Shown here: one piece after another, positions 46,030 through 57,345 of the stretch
Position numbering within the stretch: the stretch's first letter is position 1
How the letters are laid out: each line of letters begins with the position of its first letter
DNA from: Rhyzopertha dominica
Lineage: Eukaryota; Arthropoda; Insecta; Coleoptera; Bostrichidae
Reading direction: 5' to 3'
Assembly (NCBI GenBank): GCA_025024175.1
Contig: QCXZ01000137.1
Coordinates: forward strand, 21,142,001-21,206,000
Length of the DNA: 64,000 bases
Notes under the pieces: generated by a model
What the model was told of the DNA's origin: nothing
The model's input: the letters and a program-made list of their open reading frames with translations, nothing else
Databases searched by the model: none
Position numbers and translations under genes: made by a program

Positions 46030-46110
46030 TACTATTACTATTACTATTACTATTACTATTACTATTACTATTACTATTACTATTACTATTACTATTACTA
46101 TTACAAAGCA
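45840..46110 (+). mobile_element. probable short retroelement 3' tail with expanded ATT/ATTACT microsatellite
   Basis: About 135 bp of non-coding sequence ends CCTAATAAAGCC and runs into (TTA)n, then (TTACTA)n up to 46104. A TTA-type tail is typical for insect CR1/jockey-like elements. It interrupts the transposase remnant, so it inserted later. Confidence 0.5.
45978..46104 (+). repeat. microsatellite: (ATT)n followed by (ATTACT)n
   Basis: A pure ATT tract to about 46023, with one early ACT, then a hexamer array ATTACT of about 13 units to 46104. Confidence 0.95.
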
Positions 46111-46620
46111 AGTAGCATCGTTGATGTAGGTGAGTTATCCCTTATCCATAACGGTAACTAATACATCACGAGTTTAAGCTTGATGGAGATGATTTCGAAC
46201 GTTACAGACCTTGGTATATCCTTTACATTTCCAGTTTCTTTTTCTAACTTGGATACTATGGATCGGATAGTACTATTTCCTTGGGGATAAACGTTGCTAA
46301 ATGAAATCACAAATATTGTCCAGCAATCGGGAAAAGGGACAGCGTCATAAATGCGCAAATACTTACTCTAGCTAGAGGTTGGGAAGTGTGGAGATGGAGC
46401 TATTGCCGGTTCTGAGCGTCATCCGAGTTAGCTGTTGTCACGGGCATTTTCTTTGTTAATAATAACATTTCCTCCGGCGCATCGGACGATGACTTAATGT
46501 ACAAATACTCTTCTATCGATCGTTGAACTGTATCTTAGTGTGAATATTGTCGATCTCGAGTGCCAATCGGCATTACGATTTCAGTTCGTTCAGTTTCAAT
46601 GAGTTTCACCATGTTTGCAA

Positions 46621-46889
46621 ATTAAATTGAATTAATACTTCATACTGACACAAAAGAGAAATTTTTGCAGAAATATTATCAAATGAATAACTACAAGTAT
46701 TGACACCTGTAGAACCTGCTTTGATAACGCTTTATCACAAAAATTTTGTCACCAAATTATACAAAATAAATACCAGTTCATTTCAAGGATAAAAAGCAAT
46801 ACAATGCAGCAAAGAAATAGTTTGTTTACGATAATTATTATTGTTATATGCGGTGATGGTAACGACAACCCACCTGAAGCTTCAGCTTA
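46621..46889. other. non-coding spacer
   Basis: AT-rich; probably the outer part of the transposon remnant. Nothing recognised. Confidence 0.3.
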
Positions 46890-47510
46890 TTGTGCCCCCA
46901 TTACCGTCTAAGTGGCATGTTACCCCATTAATTCCATATTCCCAATAAATTTTAGGATACATTCCACGGATGCTTGTGCAATCTCCTCACAGGTTCCGCA
47001 AACGGTAGCCCAAAGAGACGTATTCTTCTCTCCATCAGTACTGGGTATTCACATAGAATATCGTAGGGGGTTTCATCCGTTTCCAAGCACTTTCGACATG
47101 TAGCATCATTGCTATACCAATCCTAAATAAATGTCTCTTTAAACAACAGTGTCCCATAAGCAGTCCAATTACTGTTACTAGGTGAGGCCTGCTTAATTGT
47201 AGCAGCTCTGTAACTTTTACTTGGGACGAATCACAACGTGATTGTCGTAGTCCGGGAATGTCCATGCAGTAAAGTTGATGTCCTTTTCTGGGTAGTTGTC
47301 TGACTTCCCACCGTGCAGACTGATATGCCACTCCACAAGTAGGTTCAGGCCCTGCCAAGGGTTCTTTACCTCTCCTTTTTGCTAGTAGGTCTGCCCTCTC
47401 ATTGCTCTCGATCCCTTGGTGATCACGAATTCACTCCAGAATAACTCTGTTGTGTGCGCCCAAGACAAGAAGAGCATTTATTTACCACCTTGAAGCTTAG
47501 AGCTGTGCTT
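46890..47510 (-). pseudogene. non-LTR retrotransposon remnant, RNase H plus C-terminal tail, copy B
   Basis: Minus strand from about 47500: VLGAHNRVILEWIRDHQGIE then NERADLLAKRRGKEPLAGPE, the end of an RNase H domain with the conserved HxG and ExAD residues. Then LLMGHCCLKRHLFRIGI, and in the next frames CRKCLETDETPYDILCEYP and FGLPFAEP, the same zinc-knuckle tail as at 41690-42000. It is a second copy of the family of copy A, in the same orientation, kept further 5' but also frameshifted. Confidence 0.75.
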
Positions 47511-47934
47511 GGTTGCCATTAAAACAAAACAAAAATCACGTTGCCATGGATAATAGTTCACAAACAAAAAAAAAGTGGGCTAAGAAATGAAAAATAATTA
47601 GCGAAATACTTTTGTTAAGGATATTTTGCTGTAAAGCTCATATTATGGAAATAAACGGGTTATTCTAGTCCAATCTTTATTAGCTTAGAAGATATTCTCG
47701 ATTGTCACGCGCGCCAAAATTTCCAGAAAATGAGGGATAAGATCTAGACGCCCAAGATCTGGCATTTGTGTTCTTTCTCAAGAGGTTGGGAAACTGCTTA
47801 AATAATTGAGTCTTCGATTTCAGCGCACTAAAGGAGGTATTTAAAAACCTAATTTGAAAAAAAAATTGACTTCAAAATAAGCTCTTCTAAAAGTGGATCT
47901 CAATTATCCAAAACGCTGTTATTTTTTCTTTCAG
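47511..47934. other. non-coding spacer
   Basis: Nothing recognised. Confidence 0.35.
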
Positions 47935-48275
47935 ACGCCACAGAAATGCATCCCCACAAGGAGCTAAGGGTAGGCGAACGTACGAAAATGTGTTAGGAGG
48001 TCATGACAAGGGACAGCGATATCCCAACAATATTCAATCCTCGCCGCGGCCGTGCCCCAAGCGTCCTGGTGACCGATGAAGGGGTGGCAGTCAACGGGCC
48101 CTTTGCTCATGCCGATTNGGTCAGCAGCAGTCAACAGGAAGCAGAACAGCTGCCTGCTCCAGGACCCACGGGATTCGCCGCACGGATCAAGTCTTGTTCC
48201 AGTTCGCTATGCTCGCAATCTGCACGCAAGGTAAGACAATGGAACACATCAAGATGCGTGTCCCAGGGGAATTAG
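47935..48275 (+). other. GC-rich patch with splice-like borders; possible exon of unknown gene
   Basis: The plus strand has a strong acceptor-like TTTTTTCTTTCAG ending at 47934 and a perfect donor CGCAAG|GTAAGA at 48231/48232. Between them G+C is high. However no frame is open across the whole segment: one frame (RHRNASPQGAKG...) runs from 47936 to a TGA near 48080, and another (MTRDSDIPTIFNPRRGRA) is open from 48003 to 48275. I recognise no family. It could be an alternatively spliced or terminal exon, or chance. Confidence 0.25.
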
Positions 48276-49439
48276 CAACTGAAAGTATAAAAACAAGGCA
48301 CTCCCGCATATTCAGTGAAACCGTTTTTTTGAATTCAGAAATAGTTTTGATTTTTAAATACGTCTGGAAGTGATTTTTTGGCCTTGTTTTGTTTTTGAGC
48401 TATGATGTTATCAACATTTTTTTGGTGGAAATGAAAATGTATAAAATTGTGTCCTTAAAACGGAAAATTTTGAAGTTCCAAAATTTTAAACAGCATGTTA
48501 TAAGTTATCTGGTGGATTAAGCATTTAAGTGTTTTGATTTAATACACTGGACGTTTCTTTCAGTATTAATGTTGAACATAATGTTGAATTTTCAAAAAGG
48601 AGTGTCTGAAGTTTTTATAATTTTCGGAAAGCTAGTTTTCCTTTATTGTATAATGCACTTTTGAATACTGATTGTGCTGTCCTGACGGAGTGAAGAGATG
48701 TTTATAATAGATACGATCTTTTCTATAGTCACTTGCATAAAATGTAATACCTACTTTTTATAGTTCTAAAAATAAGTAAAAACTATCCCTCTTGGTTGAA
48801 CAATAAAATAATACATAATATTAAATTAAAACATAAACAATATTTAAAAATTTAGGAAATACAACTCGCCTAGGAATTTCGAAAGGTTTAAAACATCAAG
48901 CAAAATTATAACAAAAACAGGCATCTTCGGCATATCATCAGTATCTAGTAATTTTTGGTCGTTTGTGAAGTACAATACAACACCTGCTATGATAACCTCC
49001 AAGATATTGTAAACTCTTACTGCGATCATTTTGCCAGTGTTTATCGGGTTTCCACAGACAGCATCGGCCAATAATAATCTAAATGTAAATTCTGCAAACA
49101 CTATTATGTATATCTGAGAGTGACATTCAAATTGTCGAATATAAGCCCACTGTCGAGCCTGATCGGGTCCCTGCCTTTTTAGTTAAGAATTGCATTGGGG
49201 CGTTAATGATTCCACTTTTCAATCTAATGTTAAAGATTGCTACATTTCTCCCTATCTGTAAACTAGTGCGAGTTTGTCCTATTGTCCTATATTTAAAAAC
49301 GATGAAAAATCCAATTTTGATTATGGGGCTATATTGCCATCCTCCCATTTTTTCCAAAATCTTTGAATGGACTGTCGTATATTTGGATGTTTAGCAGAAG
49401 ACCAGAGTGATTTCTACAAGTTCTTTATTTATTTCAATA
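48276..49439. other. non-coding stretch
   Basis: AT-rich. A minus-strand sequence near 48945-48920 (CTGATGATATGCCGAAGATG) resembles a hammerhead start but lacks a stem II. A minus-strand open frame of 85 residues (49101-48844) matches nothing known. Confidence 0.35.
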
Positions 49440-50185
49440 AATGTTAATGTGCCTTAGGATACCCGTTCTTCTGCGGTGCTCTCCGTAGATGTTCTAATTC
49501 CTCTTCTCGGTGGTCTGGTTCGTTGGTTAGCTTCGCTCGTTGTATCAACGTGTTGATGACTCCTTGTTTCTGGGAGTGGTGATGTGAATCTGCATGTTGG
49601 TAGCGATCCGTGTGGGTAGACCCGATGTCCTAGAGTGCCGTCTTATTTCCTTGTTACCATCACATCCGGGAAGGGTAGGGCGCCATTGGTCTCCACCTCC
49701 ATTGTGAATTGTATACAGCTGTGGATGCTGTTTATATGGTCCAAGAACTTATTTATTTTCTGTTCTCCATGCGGCCAGATGGTGAAGGTGTCGTTCATGT
49801 GTCTAAACTAACACTTATGTTTAAGGCATGCCGATGGCAATGCAGCTGTCTCGAAGGCTTTCAAGTAAACGTTGGCTATCAGTAGAGAATGCGGTAACCC
49901 CATAGAAGCAGCTGCTGTCTGCTCGTATTATTCCTCTTGGAACTTGAAGAAAGTAGAATCCAAACAGATATTCGCTAGTTGGACTAGTTCTTCATCCAGG
50001 TCTTCTTCTTGTTGACGTATTTTCAACTCCCTTAAGACATCCTCCAGTGGTATCTTCGTGAATAGTGGGGTGATATCAAAGCTTACTAAGATGTCTTTCG
50101 GAGCTAGTTTTATTTTCATCATTTTCTCAATAAAATCTCCGGCGTTCCTGGCGTGGTGTTGTGTCTTTCCTACGAGTCCTTTCAT
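49440..50185 (-). pseudogene. Penelope reverse transcriptase part of locus 3
   Basis: The first palm motif (VSFDITPLFTKIP, first catalytic Asp) is intact. The second catalytic motif is HMNDTF instead of YVDDTF. In-frame stops occur at the EE*YEQ and C*FRH positions and after VTRK. Confidence 0.8.
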
Positions 50186-50254
50186 GGTCTATGCGATGTA
50201 GCAAGCTAGAGGGTGGGTGGCCGATACTGTTGCACTAACAATCGGTCTTAGCAC

Positions 50255-50590
50255 GGGGTGTGTATAGCATTCGATGCAGCTGTGGGAAGGCTTTCATCGG
50301 CCAAACCGGAAGGCACATCAGCACGAGAATCAAGGAACACATTATCAGGGACCGGCAATGCAGAACACCGAATGGAGACTGGCNACATCATCAAATTCGA
50401 GGAGGCACAAATGCTGTCAAGGGAAGCGAGATTCTGGTCGAGATTGTACAAGGAAACCATCGAAATACAGGAGAATCCGCACAATTACAACCGAGACCGA
50501 GGCATCGAACTATCTGGAAATCCGCCATGCGTAACAACGCTCACGCTTCAGTGAATCGTACGGATATAAATACCAGAGCAAACTAGGACA
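50255..50590 (+). pseudogene. Penelope GIY-YIG endonuclease part of locus 3
   Basis: VYSIRCSCGKAFIGQTGR contains the variant GIY-YIG core of Penelope elements (VYxIxC.CGxxYIGQTGR) with the catalytic Arg in TGR...STRIKEH. A frameshift lies near 50400 (an N at 50384). The later residues RDRGIELSGN match locus 2. Confidence 0.8.
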
Positions 50591-50869
50591 TTTCAATGTG
50601 ATTATAGAATAGATCAGTTGTCCTTATAGAGGTCTTCTATATGAAATACTTACTAATATGTAAGACAGCCGATGCCTTTTACTAATGTTTGATATACCAT
50701 CCTTGGAGCTCCGGAGCTCTTTTTACTATTATTATTATTATTATTATTATTAATATTTTATTCTACTTAATATTGAGCATTCCAAAAAAATCAACGTAAT
50801 TTATTCAAACGAACCTGAACAAAGATTATAAGAAATAGAAAGACGTGTACAAGAAAATCAAAGTAAATG
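50591..50869. other. spacer with a short ATT microsatellite
   Basis: (ATT)n lies at about 50727-50750 within otherwise plain AT-rich sequence. Confidence 0.5.
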
Positions 50870-51150
50870 TACGAAATAACCTCCAAGCATTTCTTGTATT
50901 CTAACCACCTTTGAAACTTCTGGAGAACCTTACCAAGAATATCGCCTGAAATTGCCCGCATATCGTTAAAAATTCTGTTCTACAGTTCGTCGTTGCTATT
51001 GGCCTATTGAAATAACTTTGATTTTTAAACACCCCAATAAGAAATACTCAAGAGGGATAATATCAAAAAATCTACGAAGCATTCGACAGTTCCCATCGTA
51101 TTAATCAATAATTAAATTGACGTAGAGCATCTATTTGTTTGGTACCGTAT
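50870..51150 (-). pseudogene. IS630/mariner-type transposase C-terminal remnant
   Basis: The minus strand reads IPLEYFLLGCLKIKVISIGQ, corresponding to the block TPLDFFLWGxLKSxVY at the third catalytic position, then RRYAGNF-like and SKVVRIQEMLGGYF, the usual ending (RLxxCIxxxGGHFE). It is the same superfamily as 45290-46620. N-terminal parts were not found. Confidence 0.5.
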
Positions 51151-52998
51151 AGTATTGAGGAGATTTGAATTTTCTTCATTTGGATAAAGCAAAGCAAGTG
51201 CAAGAACTATCTGTCTCTTAAAAATTTAAGGTATCTTCCACCTGTCAACGCGCCCACAAAGAGAAATGGACACAAGATACAGGTACCTATATACAATCTC
51301 AGGACGAGCGCGAGCGTTAGATTTTTGTGGAATCTGACTGAGTTTCAATTTCCAGTGTAATTTCCATGTTTAATAGTGTCCTTTGAACTTGGGAATTATT
51401 GTATTATTGCTGTCATTTGTATTGAATTTACCTTTTTGTCAATGCTTGCGTTTACTAATGCTAAAATGGCTAATACACATTATTGTATGGTTTAGCGAAA
51501 AGTAATACTTTGAAGGCTAGACATATGTATACCCGCGTTATAAAAAACCGTTTATCATGTTCTGAAATATTTACTGAACTACATCTTCGTGCACAATAAG
51601 AAAGTGGAACTCTTGCTCGATCAAAGAATATATATATTGAACGTACTAGAAATGCGAGATATCCCCAAAGTGAGATCAGATTCTTCAAGTTAGTTACAAA
51701 ATCGTTAGGAATATTCTTCAAGAAAATTTATTGTATCCGTACAATATTTAATGTGTTCAAGCTTTGCTATCAAATGACGAATGAACGTTTGTGATATATG
51801 TAGGTACTGTAGGCTACAATTATGTATAATTATTATTATGTATGTATTAATTCATGTTAGTTTTTATTATCTACAAGCTTTGTGTAGGTAAGCTCCACTT
51901 ATGAAATTAAAGAGGTTACCTTTCCAACTTTCTAGAACAGAGGAAGGTTTAATCGAATACTAAATGCCAAAAAAAGTGTTCGAAGATCGACTATATTTTC
52001 TAGTGAATACACTTAGTTTACGGTGGGCAATTTGCTGCACACTCCGACCGTAAATTCGTTTGTTATAGGCTCTTCTGGAGTCCAGAAATACAGCTTCATT
52101 CGAGCAGATGTAGAAAAATAAGACGGTAAAATATTATAAGGATATCAGATGTCTTGCACGTAATATATGTAGCATTCTGTTTTCGTAGTATAAATATGTT
52201 CTTTACTTTATCATACGGTGGGAAAACGAGAAATCCCCAAAGGAACGGCGACAGCCTACTAAAATTTTATGAAGTTATTGATGGTTGCGGGAACGATATC
52301 CCCCACGAAACATAAAAACTTCGAAACAGCAAAATTAAATTTTGTGTGGAACTGCACCTTTATTTTGCGGCTCAGGAAAACTAGGTTGCTATATAAAATT
52401 TTCCATCGCAAACGATTATGCGCACACCATAAATAATTGCAATGTAAAATGCAAACAATTTCACAAGACTGAAAACACTGCAGGGACGCCGACATCACGT
52501 TCTGTTTTCAAACGCCAGCCGAGATCTGTTACGCTGACGGGCGTTCCCACATCTTCTATTGACTATTTCGGTNTTATTTGGGTATTTTGCCGCNGATTGG
52601 CAGATTAGTGTATGTACAGTGTTTCCTCTCGTTTGTTCGTTGTGCACCATTTTTCTAGATATTTTCCATTTTGGGCACACCGAAATAAATATGGTTTGGA
52701 ACGCAAAACTACATATTTTTACACATCACTAACCACACACTATTTTTGTATTTTTCGCTTTCAGAAGAATGTTCGGCAATCATATTAAACTACTATCCCT
52801 CACAAAGAAATTTTACGGAAATGGCGTACGTAGATGCATCAGACGATTCGCATGAGATGGCAAACGCGCGATAATCTAGATTGAAACGTGATGTCACACG
52901 TCGTTCTTAGGGGACGTGATTAAATGCAATTTTCAATTTGAATTTAATTTAAAAGGGTAATTTGTTTCTATAGCTGTATTCTTTAAATATAGCTTATA
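51151..52998. other. non-coding stretch
   Basis: AT-rich; Ns at 52573 and 52594. No domain recognised in the small open frames. Confidence 0.4.
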
Positions 52999-53710
52999 TG
53001 CATAAAAAACCGCTGCAAATTGAATCAATACTTCCACATCCAATTCTCAAAATGACATTTATGTTTTTATTTCTTTTACTATACGTTTAGTAATCAGGTT
53101 TTGAGCATTGTTTCTCTCTACACATTTTTTCTAAGACAAACTGTCCTCGTGATATTATCAAAAATACATAAATTTTTAAAATCGGTTTTTTCCAAATGAC
53201 TCGAAAATTATTACTTCAAAAAAAATTACAAGAGTGCTTTCCGATCAGAAATTTTATTTTCTATATAATACCAAAATTTTAAAAAATCGTACGAACAGGG
53301 TCCAAAATACGTTTTTTGTAAATATTTCGAAAAAGTCAAAATTTTGGATAAAGACACTTTTTGTGAGAAATCTTATTTCCTATCTAATAGTATTTTCATT
53401 TTTTGAATATATTAACTATATTTGGAGATATTTAGGAAAAACTGTTTTCTTTAGGTGACGCTTTTTTGCTAATATCGTCTAAACAATTTGCTGCACCGAA
53501 AATTTATAAGGGCGAATAATACTCGCAGTTATACTACTAATCACATACTAAAACGAAAAAAAATAAAAATTTGCAAAAACCCCTTCCCGATACCCTACTT
53601 ACCCCAAAAACAATAGGTCGCTTTGGGTAGTTGAGATTTATACGTTTTTCACTATTTTAAAGCGAATGAGCAAATAACAATTTTTGAAAATTTTTTTAGC
53701 GATACAATAC
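52999..53710 (+). repeat. dispersed repeat of unknown class, copy 2
   Basis: Collinear with 20940-21945 but lacking the 146-bp insertion of copy 1 and about 100 bp near the 3' end (copy 1 positions of about 21775-21880). It ends near the shared AGCGATACAAT. Confidence 0.75.
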
Positions 53711-54625
53711 TTCCCATCCATTGGATGTGGAAGTAAAATAAGGCAATTTCTCCAATGATTCAAGCCCCCCCCCCCCCAACCCAGAATCCTGAATCCGCCA
53801 CTGATTGCGAAAACGCTTGAAAATGCACATTATACAACATTTCCTATATCTGAAATGAGCGATGCGTTCACTTAGACAAATGAAATATCGGCGAGCTTGT
53901 TTCTCCCGCATAATGTTTCCTATTACGATACAAAATCTCACTCCGCTTGCATAACACTTTCATCGCAGTTCTCGTCTACCCCCTAGAGGTGCACTTGCTA
54001 GTTTTATTTTTCTTCTGGGCTATATACTGGCTTTTATCATAATCAATGCGGAAATTCCGAGCTTTCAGCTTTCCACTTTATAAAAGACGCTTTAGTCCCG
54101 CTTCTTCAAAATGTAAACACTCGTGGGATCGCTTGCTCCTGAAGCATGATGTTTGTGTATATTGAGATGACTCAGAAACAAATAAATAAACTAATAATAT
54201 CTATTATGAAGAATTCCGAATAATTTGCCTTATTTGTACGGGGTGCTCAATTAATGGGTTTTCTGGGGTATCCCGATAACTATATAATAATAATCTTGCG
54301 TGAATTTGTGTAGTGGTTTTGAGGCTATTAGTACCTCAAACAATATATTAAAATTTGACATTTTCGTCAGCTTGAGGACGACTTTCCGGTCTACAAATTT
54401 TGCATTCAATCTGCTTACAGTTCTATTTCCATATCCTACCATATTTAAAACCTTTTTTTGCTCATTTAAGCGGATTTTTTGCTTTAATTGGGTATTTGCC
54501 ATGTATTTATATTTTATTAAATTGAATATTAATAGGTATCATCTAAAAAACAGCTGTGACAGCTTATAAATTCGAAAAAATGGATCGTAAGGTGTATTTG
54601 TAATATTAAAAATGTGAATATTTAA
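53711..54625. other. non-coding stretch with a C-tract
   Basis: A run of 14 Cs at 53766-53779 follows GATTCAAG; on the minus strand AGTGGCGGATTCAGGATTC precedes the G-tract, a motif shared by many arthropod repeat ends. A minus-strand open frame at 54502-54251 (83 residues) has no recognised domain. Confidence 0.4.
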
Positions 54626-55506
54626 AGAGACCGCCGAAACGCGAACATACTGGCAGTGACGTCATGTGTCTTGTAAATGGCCTCTTGTTGTCTGAAGGCA
54701 TGTTCATCGTTATGGAATTTGTGTACAGCGACAAGCGGTTCAACGCGGCGGAGATGAGGAACGTAAAAGCAACAGCATAAGTGCGCTTTTTATCAAATTA
54801 ACGTAGCATTGACAGTGGGTTGTTGCAAACATACTATTTGTAAACATAAAATGTAAGAATCAAAAATGTACCCTAGACTTGACATTTATTTTAGACGTCA
54901 GAATAAATATAAATTGCCATTTATTTTCGGGGCTCTTGCGGCTCGTTTCCGGTCTGGCTAACAGTCGAATATATAGGGAACAACGTCGTTCTTTATTATA
55001 ACATTTCTCTCTATCAACTTAAAACGCATATAATTTTTCATATCCTCTTCAAACTATAACAAAATGGAAACTGAATGGTAAACACTTATAACCCCAAAAA
55101 GAATAATAAAGCTTACAGTAAGAATTAAGATGATCTTCACAACAGAAAAACAAACTGTGATTTCGGCATATCACGTCTAGGGGCCTTAAACAACCTTTTC
55201 TTACGTTGATAATCTCGAGGAACGGTTACAAAAATTTTGTTAGCTGTACTGACTAAAGTACTTTTATAACCATGTACAAAACAACAGTTGTTTTGTTTTA
55301 TATACAAAACAGATGCTTGTAAAACTGTACAAATCAGTTTTTGGTGCGACCTCTTTACACCGTCCTTTCAATAAACATCACACAAAAGCTTTTCCAATAC
55401 AAGAATGATACTACACCATTAAACAGCACGCTCCTCGGTAATGTTTACATGACACTTGACGTCACGAGTTGAAGAACCTTGGATAGAAACGTTTTGGCGG
55501 TGACTT
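54626..55506. mobile_element. 881-bp non-autonomous DNA element flanked by TTAA
   Basis: Inverted ends of about 55 bp: ACCGCCGAAACG, then GTGACGTCATGTGTC and TGTAAA on the left; ACCGCCAAAACG, GTGACGTCAAGTGTC and TGTAAA as the complement of the right end. TTAA occurs at 54622-54625 and 55507-55510. No open frame inside. TTAA suggests a piggyBac-type target duplication, but the region is AT-rich so this is not proof. The ends differ from the element at 31170-32076. Confidence 0.65.
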
Positions 55507-55510
55507 TTAA

Positions 55511-57261
55511 GATTCGAATTTCAGACCCGAAATTCTCTACCTACAAATATTTTTTTGTTTTTTTAACATTATACACTTCAAGATTAATTTTACGTAATTT
55601 TCAAAAAAAAGTGATAATACCCAATTGAGTTGAAATAAATGAAATGTCAGTCATACACCCCTTAAAAATTAAGTAACAAAAATTCAAGAACTACTTGAAA
55701 CTAGTTCAATTATAGTTTTACAAAGAAATGAGCCCCAGTATGAACATTGCTTGGACTTTAAAATTTTTAATTTATAGTTAGAATGCTTTTGAGGTTAATT
55801 TAAAATAAGTCAACTTTTTTATAATCTTTTTCATTGATAAAAATAATTGAATAATTGAAGACGTTGACGGCGCAATCTAATACTGTTTTATGAAAAACAA
55901 TGCGGACAATCGGCAGAATCTGAAACTCTGGATATTTTTTAAATAGAAGCTGAATAACGAAATTTTAAATTCCATGCCTTACTTTATGACAACCTCGTAT
56001 ACCAGTAGCTGCTATTTGGATGTAATGAAGTTAATGATTATAAACTATAAAAGTGCAGTGATATTTTACGATAAGGTCTAGTTTACCAAAAAATTTTAAA
56101 AACGGTCAATAATTTATTATTATTATATCTCAAATAATGTAAACGCAGACGAGAACGATATTCTTAAAACACAGTCTTTGTTAGTATTGATGATGAAATC
56201 TTAATTATTCCTAGATGTAATTTTCAGCATTTATTTTAATTTTAATTAATTTAATTAATATAGGCAAAGTAACAAACAGCCAGCACGAAAATTTTCACTA
56301 GTTTTCACCATTTTTGTTAATTTCTTGTTTATAAAATCAAACTATATTTAATGTTTTAGAAATTTACTTTTTGTCCTCAAAATTGTATTAATAGCAACAT
56401 GATAAAACAAAGTTTACTGTTCCACGAATAAAACTAACTAGTTAGTTAGCATTACAATTTATGCTTTTGTAAAGTACACTTAATAAAATGCTATGCTAAG
56501 AAAAGAATCGATTTATGCGTACGATATCGATTAAGTAATAATAACCTGGTGAGAAAGCTTCGTGCCGGATTTCATTTATGTGAATTAGTTGGGAAAAAAT
56601 CTAAGGGCAACTTTCAACTCGCAGGGTGATCGTATCTTCGTAAAGTATACGAAAAGAAAAAGTAGCACGCGGCTTTTGCTTTGTGAGCACGCTATATAGC
56701 GCGACCAAGAGCAAAATAAATAATCTTCTGTTACCTGCCGGGTTGGGAGCAGTTGATGAATGTGCGTCCCCGAAGTGTAACATAAATAAAGGCTTCAGAA
56801 GAGTTTAAGAGAAACTTTGCACATTACAGGTAACCGAAACGTTGATTGAAAGAAACGAACTTTCATTTAAGTTTCATGAAGGAGAAGGGACAGGTATAAT
56901 CATGATAAACTCAAACCCATATTAGACACGTTTTAGTGATTCAACAGAAATAATGTTTAACGTACTCTTTACTCATACTTTAATAATTACTGGTCAGTAG
57001 GTTCATTTCATATGAAAGAAAATACTGTAACATAAACAGGAGTACTACTTATCGGAATAAATATAGCAATATCATTGTATACCTAGTAAAGTAATATATG
57101 TTTAAATTATTTTTAATATTATAGCATTACACAGGTATATGGAGGGAGATAATGTGTAGGGATTGCAAAACAAGATATGGCGTATGCTAAGAAACTGGAA
57201 GACAGAAGTGAACAATGGATAAAATAACAAAGTTATTTTACCTGTATTATTTGTAATGAAA
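55511..57261. other. non-coding stretch with one exon-like short frame
   Basis: AT-rich. On the minus strand 56783 to about 56735 reads MLHFGDAHSSTAPNPA and runs into CGGCAG|GTAACAG, a good donor. It could be a tiny first exon, but nothing supports it further. Confidence 0.3.
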
Positions 57262-57345
57262 AAGTATTGCCAGCTCTGACCAGGATTTAAACCCGGGACC
57301 TTTTGATTACTAGTATGGCCACTTTTAACAAGGTCGCGGCCGCAT
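57262..57345 (-). mobile_element. tRNA-related SINE-like copy
   Basis: The minus strand reads GGCCGCGACCTTG, then ACTAGTAATCAAAAGGTCCC and GGGTTTAAATCC: a tRNA-like anticodon arm and T arm (B box). The same stretch recurs on the plus strand at 61890-61925, so it is a dispersed repeat rather than a single tRNA gene. The A-box half is poorly preserved. Confidence 0.5.

Larger units (their letters stand above)
45290..46620 (-). pseudogene. IS630/mariner-superfamily transposase remnant (QQDGA-type), split by an insertion
   Basis: N-terminal part, about 46620-46150: LIETERTEIVMPIGTRDRQY, then STIRSIVSKLEKETGNVKDI followed by PRS, which is the helix-turn-helix segment ending TGSVxDxPRSGRP. C-terminal part, about 45770-45410: DIYLNLLRDNTVPDIVHF, FQQDGAAPHFEVIRLNLN, LGRWI and WPARS. 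These are the second catalytic Asp (QQDGA) and the RWIGRxG...WPARSPDLNPLDFFLW block with the third acidic region garbled. Stops and shifts are many. The two parts are separated by about 280 bp (45840-46110) that looks like an inserted retroelement tail with a microsatellite. Confidence 0.65.
49440..50590. mobile_element. rearranged Penelope-like element, locus 3
   Basis: Minus strand, 50185 to about 49440: the reverse transcriptase, with KGLVGKTQHHARNAGDFIEK, PKDILVSFDITPLFTKIPLE, LVQLANICLDSTFFKFQEE, SLLIANVYLKAFETAAL, RHMNDTFTIWPHGEQK (YVDD changed to HMND), TMEVETNGALPFPDVMVTRK and the connector ending RRAPQKNGYPKAH. Plus strand, 50255-50590: the GIY-YIG endonuclease, with VYSIRCSCGKAFIGQTGR, STRIKEHIIRDRQ and FEEAQMLSR. 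In an intact Penelope element the endonuclease follows the RT on the same strand, so here it is inverted and sits at the RT's 5' side. The active-site change and stops show that the copy is dead. Confidence 0.85.

Noticed and set aside
48920..48945. Hammerhead-like CTGATGA followed by CCGAAG on the minus strand
   Set aside because: There is no room for a stem II hairpin between the two motifs and GAAA reads GAAG, so the core is not met.
56735..56783. Possible tiny first exon ending in CGGCAG|GTAACAG
   Set aside because: Only the donor supports it; no domain, promoter or downstream exon seen.
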